Below the pieces are notes generated by a model. That model ran no database searches. It was given only the letters and a program-made list of their open reading frames with translations, and had not been told where the DNA came from. The translations under genes and the position numbers were made by a program. From Tanypteryx hageni (Eukaryota; Arthropoda; Insecta; Odonata; Petaluridae), in contig CM054118.1 in the NCBI GenBank assembly GCA_028673005.1, forward strand, positions 8,083,082-8,147,081: 64,000 nucleotides of DNA, in the 5' to 3' direction. Below are positions 12,055 through 24,321 of the stretch, in pieces (position 1 is the stretch's first letter; the number at the start of each line of letters is the position of its first letter).

Positions 12055-14994
12055 CAGAGGAGATATGCATTGGGAATGCGCTAGCCGATGAGGGCATGAC
12101 GTAAAGTGGAAAAAGAAACGTCAAAACTGCAACGGAGAGAGAGAGAGAGATAGAGAACGTTAGAGCGAGAGAGGATTGGAGATATTTCCCACGGGTATCC
12201 TAAGAGAGACACAAACACGTTAAAGCCATTCCAGGAGAGCCATCTTTCCTGGCCAGAAAAAGGAGGGACCGGCATTTGCGTTCGCTTTTCTGCAAACCGG
12301 ACCGTACACAAGGCAGACCCCCTCGGGGGAGGGACGGAGAGAAATAGAGGGGGGCAAAAAGAAAAAAGACGAGCACATCCCGTCCGACGTCTTTGAGCAG
12401 AACGATTTGCATTTCAACGTCTCTTTCTCTTCTAGTCTGGGGAAGGGTCTTATTTCAGAGAATATAAAGTGAAAAAAGGTCAGAGGTCACGAGAGGCCTT
12501 AAGGGAATCGTAAAAAAGGGAGAGGAGTTAAGAGTGAGAGCAATAGCGAATATTTTTTTAAAGTTAGGAATAAAAAGAGGCAGCGTGTATGCGTGTGCCC
12601 GCAAGTCTGCATCTTCTTTTGTTTTTTTCTTCGTTTCTCTTTTTGCTCCAAAGCGGATCGTCTTGAATGCGCTCGAAAGGTAACAGAAGAAGAGCTAGCA
12701 AAGAAACGGACTTCAATGCGTTCCAATTTTCACGAAGACGCGATTATAATGGAGTCTTAGAGTCGCCATTAAAATACAATAGGGCATTTCGGTATCGGGG
12801 GAGAGCATCGGCATTAATCTTTCTGCTTTTTCTTCATTTTTTCTGAGTTTCTAGAATTATCTTAAATGAGGCATTAAATATAAATATTCATTTCAACATT
12901 GATGAATATGCGGCAAAATGTTTCAGATTTTTATTGGTTTAAATCGAGAGTTCGGATCAAGGGAATTGCAGGTGTTTGTATCAAACTATGCAAAACTTTC
13001 AGGGTCGCTTCGTCGTGACTAGGAAGTTGAAAATGAAAACATGAAGCAAAGATTACTCAAGTTGTTTAGCGAGAAATAAATTTATAACAACTCTGTACAT
13101 ACCACTTAGAATGTAGACATTGAATCTTTATTGTAAATGGAATTATACAAAGATGTATTTAAAATGTTTCCTGTTAAAGAAATTTAAATGTCGTTACAAA
13201 TCTGTAACAAAGTTACAACTGCATTAGTTGATGGTCAGTAGCAACAAATAGAACCGATAATGCACACATTATGATCAAAATATTTACGATTTAAAAATTT
13301 TTTTAATGGACATTTTTCATTTTCATGGAAGGGAAACGAATGAAATCAGATGCTTTCATATGGACTCTGCTTAATAAAATATTTTTTCATGAAAATTTTA
13401 AATGGTAAATCATGTAACCAATTCGTGGTATGTTATGCAATGTAGGAGGTTACAACTATCAAATAAAAACATTTGCTTCGTTGTTGCAGTGGAGCAACGC
13501 GTTAATTAATCCGGTTCCCCAAAATATGTCTCCAATATTATTCTTTTGCATTTAAAATAGTTTTAAATTAAATTTACACTCAAAATGGGAGCTAGTAAAA
13601 CCAGAATAGCGTAAAATTCCATTTACTGGATCTATATAAACGTTGTTCCGATCAATATTCCTATTATACGGACCACTAAAATAATTCTCAAGATAAAATA
13701 TCATCCATACGAGGACGCCCTGAAAATGAATGAATGTATGTATAAATAACTGGAAACCCGCGAACTCCATCGATACCATTAAAACCAAATAATTCAAACG
13801 AGATCACGTGAGAGGAAAACAACTTCAATTCTGCTGCAATCAAACGGATAGCATCAGAGGCAATTGATTGCACTTACTACGAATTCATCCAATTGTTAAC
13901 GTTCTATCTCTCCCTTTCCCTCGTTTCCGATTGTTTCGGAGAAAATCCGCTAGGTGGCTCCATCGCACCCCCCCCCCCTACTTCCCCCGGAGACCGATCG
14001 GGACACCCGTACCATTAACCGAATTGCCGAATCCGTGTTCCATTTCCACCCCGAAGAGCAATCTACGAAATTCGCCCCGCGTAAAAAGGGAAGGAGACTG
14101 AAAAGGAAAAGGGAGGTATGCGATGGACGATAAATTTTGTGGGCCCGCAACGGAACTGTGGTGCATCATTTTACGGTCACGCGAACCGCTTTTCCTTCTC
14201 TTTTTGCTAAGTCGCTTTTAGCAGAATTCGGGTATGGCTGGCACTCATATCCCCCTCTCTCTCTCTCTTTCTCTCTCATTCTTTCCGTGAAATCCTGCGT
14301 ACTTATGTAAATTAACGGTAATGTTTTTTCTCTCTTAACGTACAAAGGAGCAAAGGAAAGGAGAACGGGAGAACTAACGATGGAATGAGAGAGAGAGAGA
14401 GAGAGAAAAGGGAGATAAAAGGTTTCGTTGGTTTTTTGGCATTACAGTTATTTTTGGTTAAGTGCGAAGAGGAAACAAATCAGGAAAGTGCCCAGTGTAA
14501 CACAAATATAGGAGCGTTTCGTGCGATGGAGTATTTGAGACTAAACGATATAATTTGAAGAAAGGCACATCATAAAACTGCAAGCCCGATTATGTCTGTC
14601 TATTAAAAATGCCTTCGCTCTCCTTAATTGATATTTAAGCAATCGTATGTACGTAATTTTAGTATATAGATTAAAACCGCAAGACGATGCATCAGAAGTG
14701 ATGCCAAAAATATTTATTTTTTAATTCGCTATATATTTTCTAATCAGCTGTAATTAATCAAACAATGGAAAATTATTTAAAACACACCACACGTTTCTAT
14801 CATTCTCTTATCGTTTTCGCTCACAGGCCCTCAATAGCAAATTTTACGATAATCCGTTGGGTAAAAGCCGAGAACGAGCATGCGCAAGGACAGACAGACC
14901 GAAGCAAAGAGGCGCTCATGCTGGATGCAAAACGCTCGTAAAAAGAGACGAAAGGAAGAAAGGAAGTTAAATAAAGGAAAAATAAATGGTGAAG
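12055..14994. other. Non-coding stretch with GA/CT-rich patches
   Basis: GA-rich patches occur at 12134-12175 and 14385-14406, CT-rich at 14248-14280, and a C run at about 13968-13978. Open frames between 12081 and 12726 (minus) and 13868 and 14169 come from biased sequence and have no recognisable domain. I see no gene. Confidence 0.5.
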
Positions 14995-15155
14995 GAAACG
15001 CTGAATGGGGACGAGAGGGAAGAGTGAAAGGGAGAAGAGAGAGAGAGGAGAGAGGGAGGAGAGAGGGAGGAGAGAAGAGAGGAAGAAGAGAGAGAGAGGA
15101 GAGAAAGAAGAGAGAGAGGAGAGAGGGAGAAGAGAGAGAGGAGAGGAGAGAGGGA
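14995..15155 (+). repeat. GA-rich minisatellite-like tract
   Basis: A purine tract built from GAGAGGGA, GAGAAGAGA and GAGAGAGGA words in irregular tandem. Frames on both strands are low complexity (Arg/Glu/Gly on plus, Ser/Leu/Pro on minus) and are not genes. Confidence 0.85.
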
Positions 15156-16462
15156 TTTCCAGTCAATATCGAAACGTTAAAACGGGGTATCGAAATAATT
15201 TAAAATCAACCGATAATATATCCGCTATATTTTATTATCTAAGAGCTTTTCAATTACATTTAAGCATCACAGTGTTAGATTTAAAAAATACTGTTCATAT
15301 AAAGATTAATTTATATGATATTACTATTTTGTACTAACTTATTCGAAGTTAAAACATTTTTCCCTTTAAATTTTCAGATACTTGATGACTGAGACGGGCA
15401 GGTGAGCGGACACTACACTGAGAGACGAGATTTGGTTTATCTTCTGAGACCGGGTTAAGGTGAGTCATTGCTCAAAACGGTAATCGTTAAGTAAATCAAT
15501 TTTTTAGCAGACCAAACCAAAATATCACTATCATTTTGCATATTTTAATTTTAAATTTCACACAAAAAATTTAATCGATAGCAAACAGCCGTCAACATTT
15601 TTCATACTCAAAAAACAATTACCTTAAAAACTTATAACCTATCCCATCCTGCATTTCATTCTAAGAGTTGTCACAATGGCTGAACGATTAATGTCCTATA
15701 AAAATTTGCTCTAAATAGTAAATCCGATTCACTGATTTCAATTATCACTGAAAGTAGCAATATGAAAGTTCCTGTTCTAACGATACGCATACGTATACTG
15801 CAGGTATTTAAATCTATTACATATAGCCATCGATTAGAATATCACATTCAAAAGTCTCTCGGTATGTTCAAAATTCACGAAATTAAAATATGCGTGAAAA
15901 TATTTGCCCCATTTTAAAACCTACATCTAACGGAAACTGTTTGATGTTCAACTTGGTGAAAATTATTTCAGTATTAGCATTCATAAAACCACGGCCACTA
16001 ATAGCAACTTAAACAGAAAGAAGTTTAAAGGACATCCGCACTATGAAATGGTATGCTGAGAATATTGAGGACGACTGCCAGAGAAGGGCCCACATTGACG
16101 AGATACAGCATTTTTGTGAAAAAGAATAGAAAATATCGACGTCTAGAAAAGTGCATAGAACGATTTTCTGGTTCATTAAAAATAACCGTATCAAGAAATT
16201 ATATCCATAAGTGAATTACGAGTAGAACCTATATTTAATATCATGATTTTGGCTTCAATTTTCTGAAAACACTGTTTTTAAATATCATCTGTAATATTCA
16301 ATAACAAATTTGTTTGTCAATGTAGGAGTGTGATTTATCTTTTATTTTACTCGTAATTTATCATAAAATACAGCTAGATTCATAACTCCATACCGACAAA
16401 GTGGGCCCTTCTCTGGCGGACGTACACATATTTTGATACTGGTACTTAGCTTTTGTCGTAAA
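15156..16462. other. Non-coding stretch left of the nested transposon
   Basis: AT-rich DNA without a gene call. Its last eight bases, GTCGTAAA (16455-16462), are the left target duplication of the hAT-type element. Confidence 0.5.
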
Positions 16463-16537
16463 CAGTGCTGGAAAACGCTACGCGTAACGTAACGAAATAA
16501 CGGAATAATTTTGGATTAACGTAACGAAAAACGTTAA

Positions 16538-16920
16538 GGCCAGGATTACAATCGACGTTTACGGACGTGACGGAAACGAACGGGGGCGGTGAAGTCCTCC
16601 GTTGACGGCACGTCAAGGAAGGGTCTATTATGTTCGACGGGAGTAGTAGCGTCAACTATTGACCGTTCAACGAAACAGCATTCTTGGAATAGGTTGCAAG
16701 TGAAAGCTCGATTCCACAGTAAGTTTCACGTGGTCTTACCTGATTGGCTGACGTGGAACAACGTGACGGGAAAGCTAGACTTCGACAAGGTTCTCTCCGT
16801 CAAGGTTGACGCCAACGTACGACGATCGTAATTAGTAGCATGGTTTTCACGCTACCCAAGCTGCTGAAGCGCCACCGTCCGTTTCCGTCACGTCCGTAAA
16901 CGTCGATCGTAATCCCGGCC
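16538..16920. mobile_element. PIF/Harbinger-type MITE nested in the hAT element (383 bp)
   Basis: The ends are inverted copies over about 49 bp with four mismatches (16538-16586 and 16872-16920). Both begin GGCC.GGATTAC.ATCGACG. The flanks are TAA (16535-16537) and TAA (16921-16923), matching the 3-bp TWA target duplication of PIF/Harbinger. The interior is GC-richer than the surroundings and encodes nothing recognisable. High arm identity suggests a younger insertion than its hAT host. Confidence 0.82.
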
Positions 16921-16923
16921 TAA

Positions 16924-19207
16924 CGAAATTTTTCAGATAGCTGTAAGAGAAAACGTTACGAAAACCAAAAAAATAAATTTTGTTATTTCGTTAACAAAGA
17001 GTACGGGTTATGTTCAAGGGGCATTCGTCCCAGGCGGCGTGTCTTGAGCAAGGGAAAGTGGCCTAAAATCACTTCTCCCGGTCTTGCTTGTCCTCCGCTG
17101 CGCCAGTTTTGCCTTCTCGCGAAAGAAACGCTATCCTGATCATTACCGATTATCCTTTGGGTTTTCCTTCCATTTGTGGTGCTAATTCTTTTCCAGGAAG
17201 CACAAGATAAGGAGCGTAAAGGATGAGGAAAGAAGCTTCAATAAATGTGCCGCTTGTAGTTAAGGACCTCTACCATTCCCTATCCTCCGCCACAGTGCCT
17301 CGTACTTTGAAAACTCCGGGGTTTTCCTCTTTTAAAGGTCGATCCCATCATCCCCTCCAATCTCTAATTCTGTCCACTGTTCGTCAGTCTAACTTAACAA
17401 GGTTTTTGAGAAAGGTCGAAGTGACGTTTATATTCACAGTGGATAGTTACTGTTACCTGGAAATGATGACTAACAATTTTAGTTTGTTTCAATTACCGAA
17501 GATGGTCACAGGGAGACTTTTTGACAGCCGTAAGAGAAACGAAGTTCATTCAGTGTTAAAGAAGTTAGTCACATTTCATACATAATTCAGGTTTATATTT
17601 TGTTTAGTATTAATAAAGGTCAAGTAATTTGATTCGGCGGCTTTCTTCGTCATTATATTGAAAAATGCCGTTTTATATACCATTGGGTACTGGGTGGGAT
17701 TCTGAAGACACTGGGTTGGTACCTTTGAACGAAAAATATCAACTTCCTTAACATTTGCCGTAGAAAGCCGTTTAAAAGACGTGCATTGTCGAGAAACTAC
17801 GTACAGTGTTAAACAGAGATGCATTCTCATCAGAAATACATATAAAAAGTTTTGATTAATTCGTGCTTAATCATCCCTGCTGTCTGGAGATACCCCGCTG
17901 GGAAGGGTGAGCTCGGGCGTCGAGGAAGGGTTCGCACAGCCGAGGACTTGAGGTATCTCGCGAGCTAACGACGGTCCAAGGGATTGACCGCCGCGAGATC
18001 CCCGTCCATCTACTTTTAACCAATTTTTTTCTTGTATTTGAAGGCGCGACTTCGATTCCAGAAATTTTTTCTCATTCAGTTTACATAAGAAATGCGAAAT
18101 CCACAATGCAGTGCCTTTTTATTTAAGTGTTAAAAGAAGGCGATCGTACTATTGGCACGGGATTTGTAGTATTTTCTGCGAAACGAAATAAAGATTTCAA
18201 TTTTTATCATAGAATTTTGCTTATCGAAAGTATTTATATAAATTCCACGTAAGCAAGCGCAAGTAGGAGATAGCTATTTTAGAAGAAAATGTTTCAATTT
18301 TAACATGTATTTCTATTCAAATGCAATATAAAAGAAATATTAAAAATTAATATATAGAGTATAATACAGGTGACGTTGAGATATGGCGTTCGCGACACAA
18401 TATTGAACATCTTTCAGTTATAGCGAAAGCGAGAGAGACAGTTCCGCTGCTTATGTATTTTCCGATCCTAAACATTTTTATTCATAACTATCGAACATAA
18501 GCTTATCAAAGTGATAAACCCTCTAATCAACTGAAATTATAGAATTTTTTAAATTGGTTCTTCATTTTTATCAACTGCTTTGAAAATAGACTACAAGCTA
18601 AAAAATTCATATAAACATAGATCCCACCGAAAGCATTAAATTAAAGATTTCACAATAATTTTGCTATTAATAGAAATTTAATAGTATTCTTTTCGTCACG
18701 ACAGCAATTGAATACCCGAATTGTTAAAGATTCCAAATTTCCCTATTTTATTTAAAAAATGCCTTCATTTATGATAATTTGGAGTGAATTCAAATTACGT
18801 CTTACAAATAATTTACTTTATTCTTTCATATACAAAATAAAGTTATTCCCGGGTTAATATCTCAAATATAACTAATCTTGAAACGTAATATTGTAAACCC
18901 ATGCATGATTTCCATGTATTTCTTATGGGTGATATGGAAAGAAAGAACGACATAAAAAATGAGCCCTAAAGAGAACAAATATTGTAATTTGGATAATTCT
19001 CTTTAGTTTTATCTGATGACCGATCATTCTACCATATTTTAGATCTGTAGCAAGAGCATGTACTCCGAGTTACAATCAGTGCAACCGACCGACGGGATCC
19101 TTTTATTATCTTTAATTACGGGTCCCTGGGTTCTCAATGTACTTTTTTTGTTACATATAAAAACTTCTAATATAGGGCATAACCGTTACAAAACTAATAT
19201 TTTAGTC
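16924..19207. other. Interior of the hAT element, no transposase
   Basis: The open frames (up to 120 codons at 17223-17585) lack any recognisable hAT dimerisation or RNase-H-like sequence. A short block near 17890 (GAGATACCCCGCTGGGAAGGG) resembles part of the element at 3894-4273 (GAGATACTGCCCCGTTGGGG near 3912), so a fragment of that family may also be present. I cannot fix its limits. Confidence 0.5.
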
Positions 19208-19211
19208 TTAA

Positions 19212-21510
19212 CACTCGGAATACGGACCTAAGTGGATTCACATCAAGTCCGGACCCGGGTCCTAGAGGACCCAGCTTCTAAAATTATTTTCTCACAATAA
19301 TATTTAACATCCAAGTAATCAATGAATGAAAATTGAAGGATAATGATTTATACAATAAATAGTGTAATAATGGTATATATTTGCAAAATTAAATACATAA
19401 TGAAGCATATAAATAAAAATGAAATAATTTTCTTTTTTTAAGGATAACATTTAATAATACGAAAAATTTATTTTTGAAGGTAAATTTAGTTAGTTTGATT
19501 CAGTTAATCTTATGTTAGTTTGATTCATCTGAGTTGGAAGTGAAATTAATACATAATATTTTAATCTCTTTCATGGAATGGTTCTTGCATACAAAATTGT
19601 TACATTTGTCACATTTTGAAGTGTATTTATTATCCCCCCAGTGCAGAAGATGCACCTACCTCTCTTCTTTCTTTCACCACTAGTTTCTTCAGGTTCCTGT
19701 CTTGCCCATGAATCTTTCCTGCCTGTCAATTCAACACAAAGAAGAACGCTTTTCTGATAATTTTTCCCACTTGTGTCTTCCATTGTCCTGGCTCGTCTTT
19801 CAATGTTTTCTTTGATCAATGCCATTCCTAATGTTTCCAAAAATAATTTTCCTCTCTTCTGCAAACCTGATTCCAGAAAATTATTATTTTTTGTCCAAAC
19901 AACGAAAGCGTTGTACGCTGCTATGTCAAGATTGTTAAAAAAAAGACGCAACTGCCATCTTCTTACTGCTCGAGCGCAAGAGTACTCTCGTATGAGCTTA
20001 TCTAACATATCCACACCAATCTTGTTAGTATTGTAAAAGAAATTTATTGAAGGCTTGAAACTAGTTTCCTTGCCTGAAATATCATGTTCGTGATGCATGG
20101 ACAACAAAAGTACGACACACTTCTTTGGTTTCGGCAAATACGAAACCAGGGTGAGGTCTTTGGTAAATAAGGACTTAAAAGAATTTACTTCTCTGCCACA
20201 AGTTGAAGTCAACGATAGGGGCAAGCCTTTCCTATTTTTTCTAACAGTTCCAACCATTGTTATTTTTTTTTCAAAAGCTCCTCTGCTAGAGACAAGTTCG
20301 TAAAGAAATTGCCAGTGGTGACATTACGGCCACTTCATACCAACACTCGCATAGCTGCTTCACTACTCGCTGTGACTGTTGTTTTTCCACAACATTTCCA
20401 ACCTTTCCAAGATAAACATCAAAATTACAACAATAAAAATTTTCTGCATTGCACAAAACCCAAATTTTGATGCCATAATTCTTGGGTTTGTTTGGCATAT
20501 AGACTCTGAAAGGACACCGTCCACGGAAGGACACAAGCTGCTCATCGATGGTCCCAAATGCTGACGCATCATAAGCTTTTCGACAATTCTCTGCAAAAAA
20601 ATTGGATACTTCACGAAAGGGGGCAAATTTATCTTCTTGACTTCGCGTATTTTGGGTATCGTCGAAACGAATGAACTTCATAATATCAATGAAGCGATCT
20701 CGGGACATGCCCGCTGTATATACGGGTCTTATAAATGCAGTGTTTTTGTTCCACAAGAATTGAACGTATTCATTGGATTCACGAAATCGTCCTATCAATA
20801 ACAAAATTCCAGTAAAGGCTTTGACTTCAACACTGCCGACATTAGTCCATGTCTTTTGATGGTCTGTATGCAGCTGGTTTGCTAAGTGTGCTCTTGCTTT
20901 TATGTTTGTATTGGCAACTATCAAATATATAATTTCATCTGAAATAAATAACTCAAATATTTCCAAATGTGTTATAGCATCTTTGCTGTAATTAGTAACT
21001 TAACTAATATTTCGAACTATATTTTCGGGTATTGTTCTTGCAGGTTGTGGAGCAACGTAACTCCAAAGCCTAAATATTCTATCTCCCATTTTAGAATAAT
21101 AGAGTCACAAAAAATAAAAAGTATATTATAAAATGATTCGGGAGGCAAACAACGATGTGAATAACAGAGACACATAAGAAAACTGGAAATCGAGACGTCG
21201 AGACTTTGATAATAACTAACATGTATTACAATGTCGTGCTGAGCGAGCTAATTTTGTCCGGACTTGGATCTGCCCGGTCATAAGAGATATAAAAGTTACA
21301 CGACGCAGAGTCCCCGAAGACCCTCACATTTATACATTCCGTGATTTCGATGACTTAAATTACAATATAATTTTATTACTGATTTAAAACTCCCAACATG
21401 ATCCACTAGGAATACATAAAGTATCAATTTCGGCAAAAAAAATTTTAAAGAAATATTTTCGAAAATATACCTTTCGGGTCTCCTGAGACCCGAGGTCCGT
21501 ACTCCGAGTG
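19212..21510 (-). mobile_element. piggyBac-like element, full length, nested in the hAT element (2,299 bp)
   Basis: Terminal inverted repeats are CACTCGGAATACGGACCT at 19212-19229 and, on the minus strand, CACTCGGAGTACGGACCT from 21510 (17/18 identical). TTAA lies directly outside each end (19208-19211 and 21511-21514), the target duplication expected of piggyBac. Just inside each end is a small palindrome of the same type, GGGTCCTAGAGGACCC on the left and GGGTCTCCTGAGACCC on the right, which could be a subterminal binding site (inference). It carries one transposase gene on the minus strand, now broken. Sharp ends and target sites show an ordinary insertion that then lost coding function. 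Confidence 0.95.
19515..21089 (-). pseudogene. piggyBac-family transposase pseudogene
   Basis: This encoded a DDD transposase that would cut at TTAA. Reading starts at an ATG (21087-21089), meets an in-frame TAA at 21000-21002, then continues in frame. The first catalytic Asp is in TIDEQ (20544-20546). The second should lie in the VTTDNFFT-type motif, but here the motif is NVTTGNFFT, with Gly (GGC, 20311-20313) in place of Asp. The third is in GVDMLDKL (20009-20011). The C-terminal cysteine-rich domain is visible (RCIFC, then CDKCNNFVCKNHS in another frame), with a stop at 19515-19517. Frame is lost at about 20330-20345, at a 9-T run (20263-20271) and at a 6-C run (19634-19639). The two homopolymer breaks could be sequencing errors, but the Gly substitution and the TAA stop could not be explained that way. 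Confidence 0.95.
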
Positions 21511-21871
21511 TTAAATATGTGTTAAGTCTATTAACTCGAATATAAAATTTTAAATATGAGAATTCGAATTTTCTTAGGTGCATGATCATCAAAAAATGTA
21601 CTGAATACTTTGAATTCTTAAAAACGTTCCTGCTGCATATATTTAAAAGTGCCTATAAATTAGTATTCTGAGAAGCACGTATTTAAGGTGGAAACGTAAC
21701 CTATAAACAAAAACACTTCATCATTTTTTACCGAATTATTTCGTTATAACGTTAAACGTAACGGAAAACGAAATGTAGATTTTAGCGTAACGAAAAACGA
21801 AATCGCTTTTTTGCCTGTAACGAAAAACGTAACGAATCGTTTTTTTTTCGCTTACCAGCGCTGGTCGTAAG

Positions 21872-22800
21872 GGAATATTTCGTATAAGTTCAAACAGCTG
21901 AAATTAGGCTACAATTCGCTCGTGGCAGCAATAGCAAGCCACAGAGGAAATACGCACCCGTACGAATCCCCTTCTCGCTCGTAACGGACGTCTTCCATGC
22001 CTTTCGCTTCAACAGCGTGACATTTAAATAGCGGTTTCCGTAAGGTCAGAACGGAGCGCTGAGCGCCTTGCTAAACCGCCGTGGGCTTGTCATATCGGAA
22101 CAAATGATTCCGCCGACAAATGTCAAGGCGGCGGCTCTCTTTCTTTTCCTTCCTGGTAAATGATTTTCAGATAAAAAATCGACAACAGAATCTCAACCTT
22201 TAGGAGGTGTCACTTTGAACTTTGTCCAAACACTTTAATTAATTATTGGTTTTTACTTACGATACGTGGAAAAACGTCTTTATGCCAGGGAGGAATATTT
22301 CCAAACATGAAATGTGGAACTTGTTCTATAGGGAATACGCAATTTATTATAAAGAAAACTCCAAAATCAATAATAATGACCAGAGTTACCTTCGTCATCG
22401 GGCAGTAATAAATATTATTATTCCCAATTGTATTATTCATGACAAAAACCAGTAAATTTACATTTATATTGGTGAAATAAAGCAATATTAAGATCCTATG
22501 AAGCGAGGCATTAGCTATCAAGTTGGAAATATTTTTGAAATGAGATAATATTCTGCTAAAGAAGAAGAAAACTATCTCGTTTTAAAAGTATTCCCAATTT
22601 TACAGCCCATCTGCGTAGGATCTTCAGACCGATTGCTTTGTTCCACCAATTTATAGCTTGACAATCTTACCATTTGAGATGGAGAAGTTTTCTTCCATGT
22701 GGCTCTTTAGAGTACATCCGTTGGGGCTGTTTGATATTAACTTGTCTAGCCCGGCCCCAACTATGAAAACATCCGCGCTCAGAAATTGGAAAGTTACCCT
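21872..22800. other. Non-coding stretch right of the nested transposon
   Basis: No gene seen. It opens just after the right hAT target duplication. Short frames at 22243-22521 on both strands are antisense to each other and have no domain. Confidence 0.5.
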
Positions 22801-22870
22801 GCTACGATAGTTCAATGGTAGAATATCTGCCCGGGAAGTGGAAGAACCGGGTTCAATTTCCGGTCATAGC
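22801..22870 (+). tRNA. tRNA-Gly-like sequence, probably a pseudogene or tRNA-derived repeat head
   Basis: Seventy bases fold as a near-complete cloverleaf. The acceptor stem GCTACGA/TCATAGC has one mismatch. The D arm GTTC-AATGGTA-GAAT, the T arm CCGGG-TTCAATT-TCCGG and a perfect A box (TAGTTCAATGG) are present. The D-arm wording is that of tRNA-Gly. The anticodon loop reads CCGGGAA, which would give GGG and puts C where U33 is expected, with weak stem pairs. The B box GTTCAATTT deviates from consensus at its last base. No clear T-run terminator follows immediately. I infer a degenerate gene copy rather than a working tRNA. Confidence 0.4.
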
Positions 22871-24093
22871 AGAAATCTTTCTCGTTTCAAAAATATTAAC
22901 TTACACTAATATATTTTTATCTTCAATCAACTGCTTTTATTTTATAAACGACGCTAATAATATCAGAAATTCACATGCATAGAATATTTACCCTTATTAT
23001 TAAAAGATTTTCTTCATAAACTTGATTGCGATTTGTATGGATCCCTTGTCTGCCAGTGTCTAAACCCTGAACAAAGGCAAACATCCCTAATTCAAGAATA
23101 ATCATTTGAAAAAATAAGCACTTATTTTGATATCTCCAATAACCATAACCATGACCTTCAAGTGCTTATTTTTTAATATTTTCTCAGCCATAAGACGAGC
23201 ACGATAATTCTCTAGTGAAAGAACCTTGGTGTTTGCTTAAATATTTATTTTAAAAACTTGAGTGTGTAATCAAGATATCGAATATATTGACCTTTTTTCT
23301 AATGGAATAACAATAAACGTATTAAATCTGCATTAGACGCTTAATTTGGTCCCTTCCTCTTCGTTTCAAATCCTTTATCCTAAAAAAACGATCTTCGAAG
23401 CAACCAAGCGATCAAGTGCAATAATACGGAGAGGAAAAGTAACAGACGGAGACCGAGGAGACTAAAATCTTAAACGGTTACGTAAAGAAGCAGTCGTATT
23501 TGCCGGAAAGCGTGCCCTTACGATTTGGAGCGTCTTCCTTTGTTTTTCCCTTTTGATTAAACGAAAAAACTTTCTTCCCGTCCAAGGACGCGTAATGAGA
23601 AAACATCGAGATGATAACTTGCCAGACGAAAATTGAAGCAAAGGAAATGGGGTGAGATTAAACGAGGAGAGAAAGAGAGATAGGGAGAGAAATATAGGAC
23701 GGACTGTTGTGAGTGAGGAGGTAGAGAGAGAGAGAAAACGGAAGTGTGTTCAGGTAATGAGTCTTTTATTGAGATGCAAAGTCTTTATGAGGTAGATAAC
23801 AGAGAGAGAGAGAGGCGTCTTTGCGTTTTAATGTAATTGGATAAATTCTATCAGGGGATAAGTGAATCCCGGCTGTAAGAGTGTCGGAGCTCGGGAGAGG
23901 CGGAGGTTTGTGCGTGACAGATTCGAGTTCGAAGTGAAAGAACGAAAAATGGAGTAGAAAATATTATTCCATGTAAAACTGTTAAGTATATACATACAGA
24001 CTAGCATTAATGATCGTCAAAAATGATGGATAAATATGAATAAGTGATAATTTGAAATAAAATTTAGATAGTAAGATTAACGAAATAAATTTT
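22871..24093. other. Non-coding stretch
   Basis: Short GA-rich patches lie at about 23660-23740 and 23800-23812. No gene or element boundary is seen. Confidence 0.5.
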
Positions 24094-24321
24094 TATATGC
24101 ACTAAAAAGTAAACTATAAATGTAAAATTCACGTAGTTGAGTGTTCCAGAAAGTAAAAATAGTTTTGGATATATAAGTCATGTGGCAATAAAATATTGAT
24201 AAAGATTTATGCGTTAAACATTACGCTGCACAACTCTAATAAGCCAAAAACTATTTTTACTTTCTAGAACATTCAATTATGAGAACTTTAGATTTATTAT
24301 TTTACTGTTTAGTGCACATAA
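24094..24321. repeat. Imperfect inverted repeat, arms about 77 bp
   Basis: The arm 24094-24170 matches the complement of 24244-24321. The clearest shared part is AGAAAGTAAAAATAGTTTT (24149-24167) and its complement at about 24247-24265. The outer parts share TGCACTAAA.AGTAAA. The loop is about 73 bp. No target duplication is obvious. It is probably a decayed fold-back or MITE-type element. Confidence 0.75.

Larger units (their letters stand above)
16463..21863. mobile_element. hAT-type DNA transposon, non-autonomous or decayed, carrying two nested elements
   Basis: The left end is CAGTGCTGGAA (16463) and the right end, read on the minus strand, is CAGCGCTGGTA, ending at 21863. The flanks are GTCGTAAA (16455-16462) and GTCGTAAG (21864-21871), a 7/8 match to the 8-bp target duplication typical of hAT. 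Both ends carry many subterminal copies of GTAACGAAAAACG-like words, as hAT elements often carry short subterminal motifs. No hAT transposase is visible. Removing the Harbinger MITE (16538-16920) and the piggyBac-like element (19212-21510) with one target copy each leaves about 2.7 kb, so the original was probably a non-autonomous or eroded copy. Confidence 0.8.

Noticed and set aside
11796..12060. Possible hAT element starting CATCAGTTCCAAACTGTGGG
   Set aside because: The left side looks hAT-like, but no inverted partner or octamer duplication could be found to the right.
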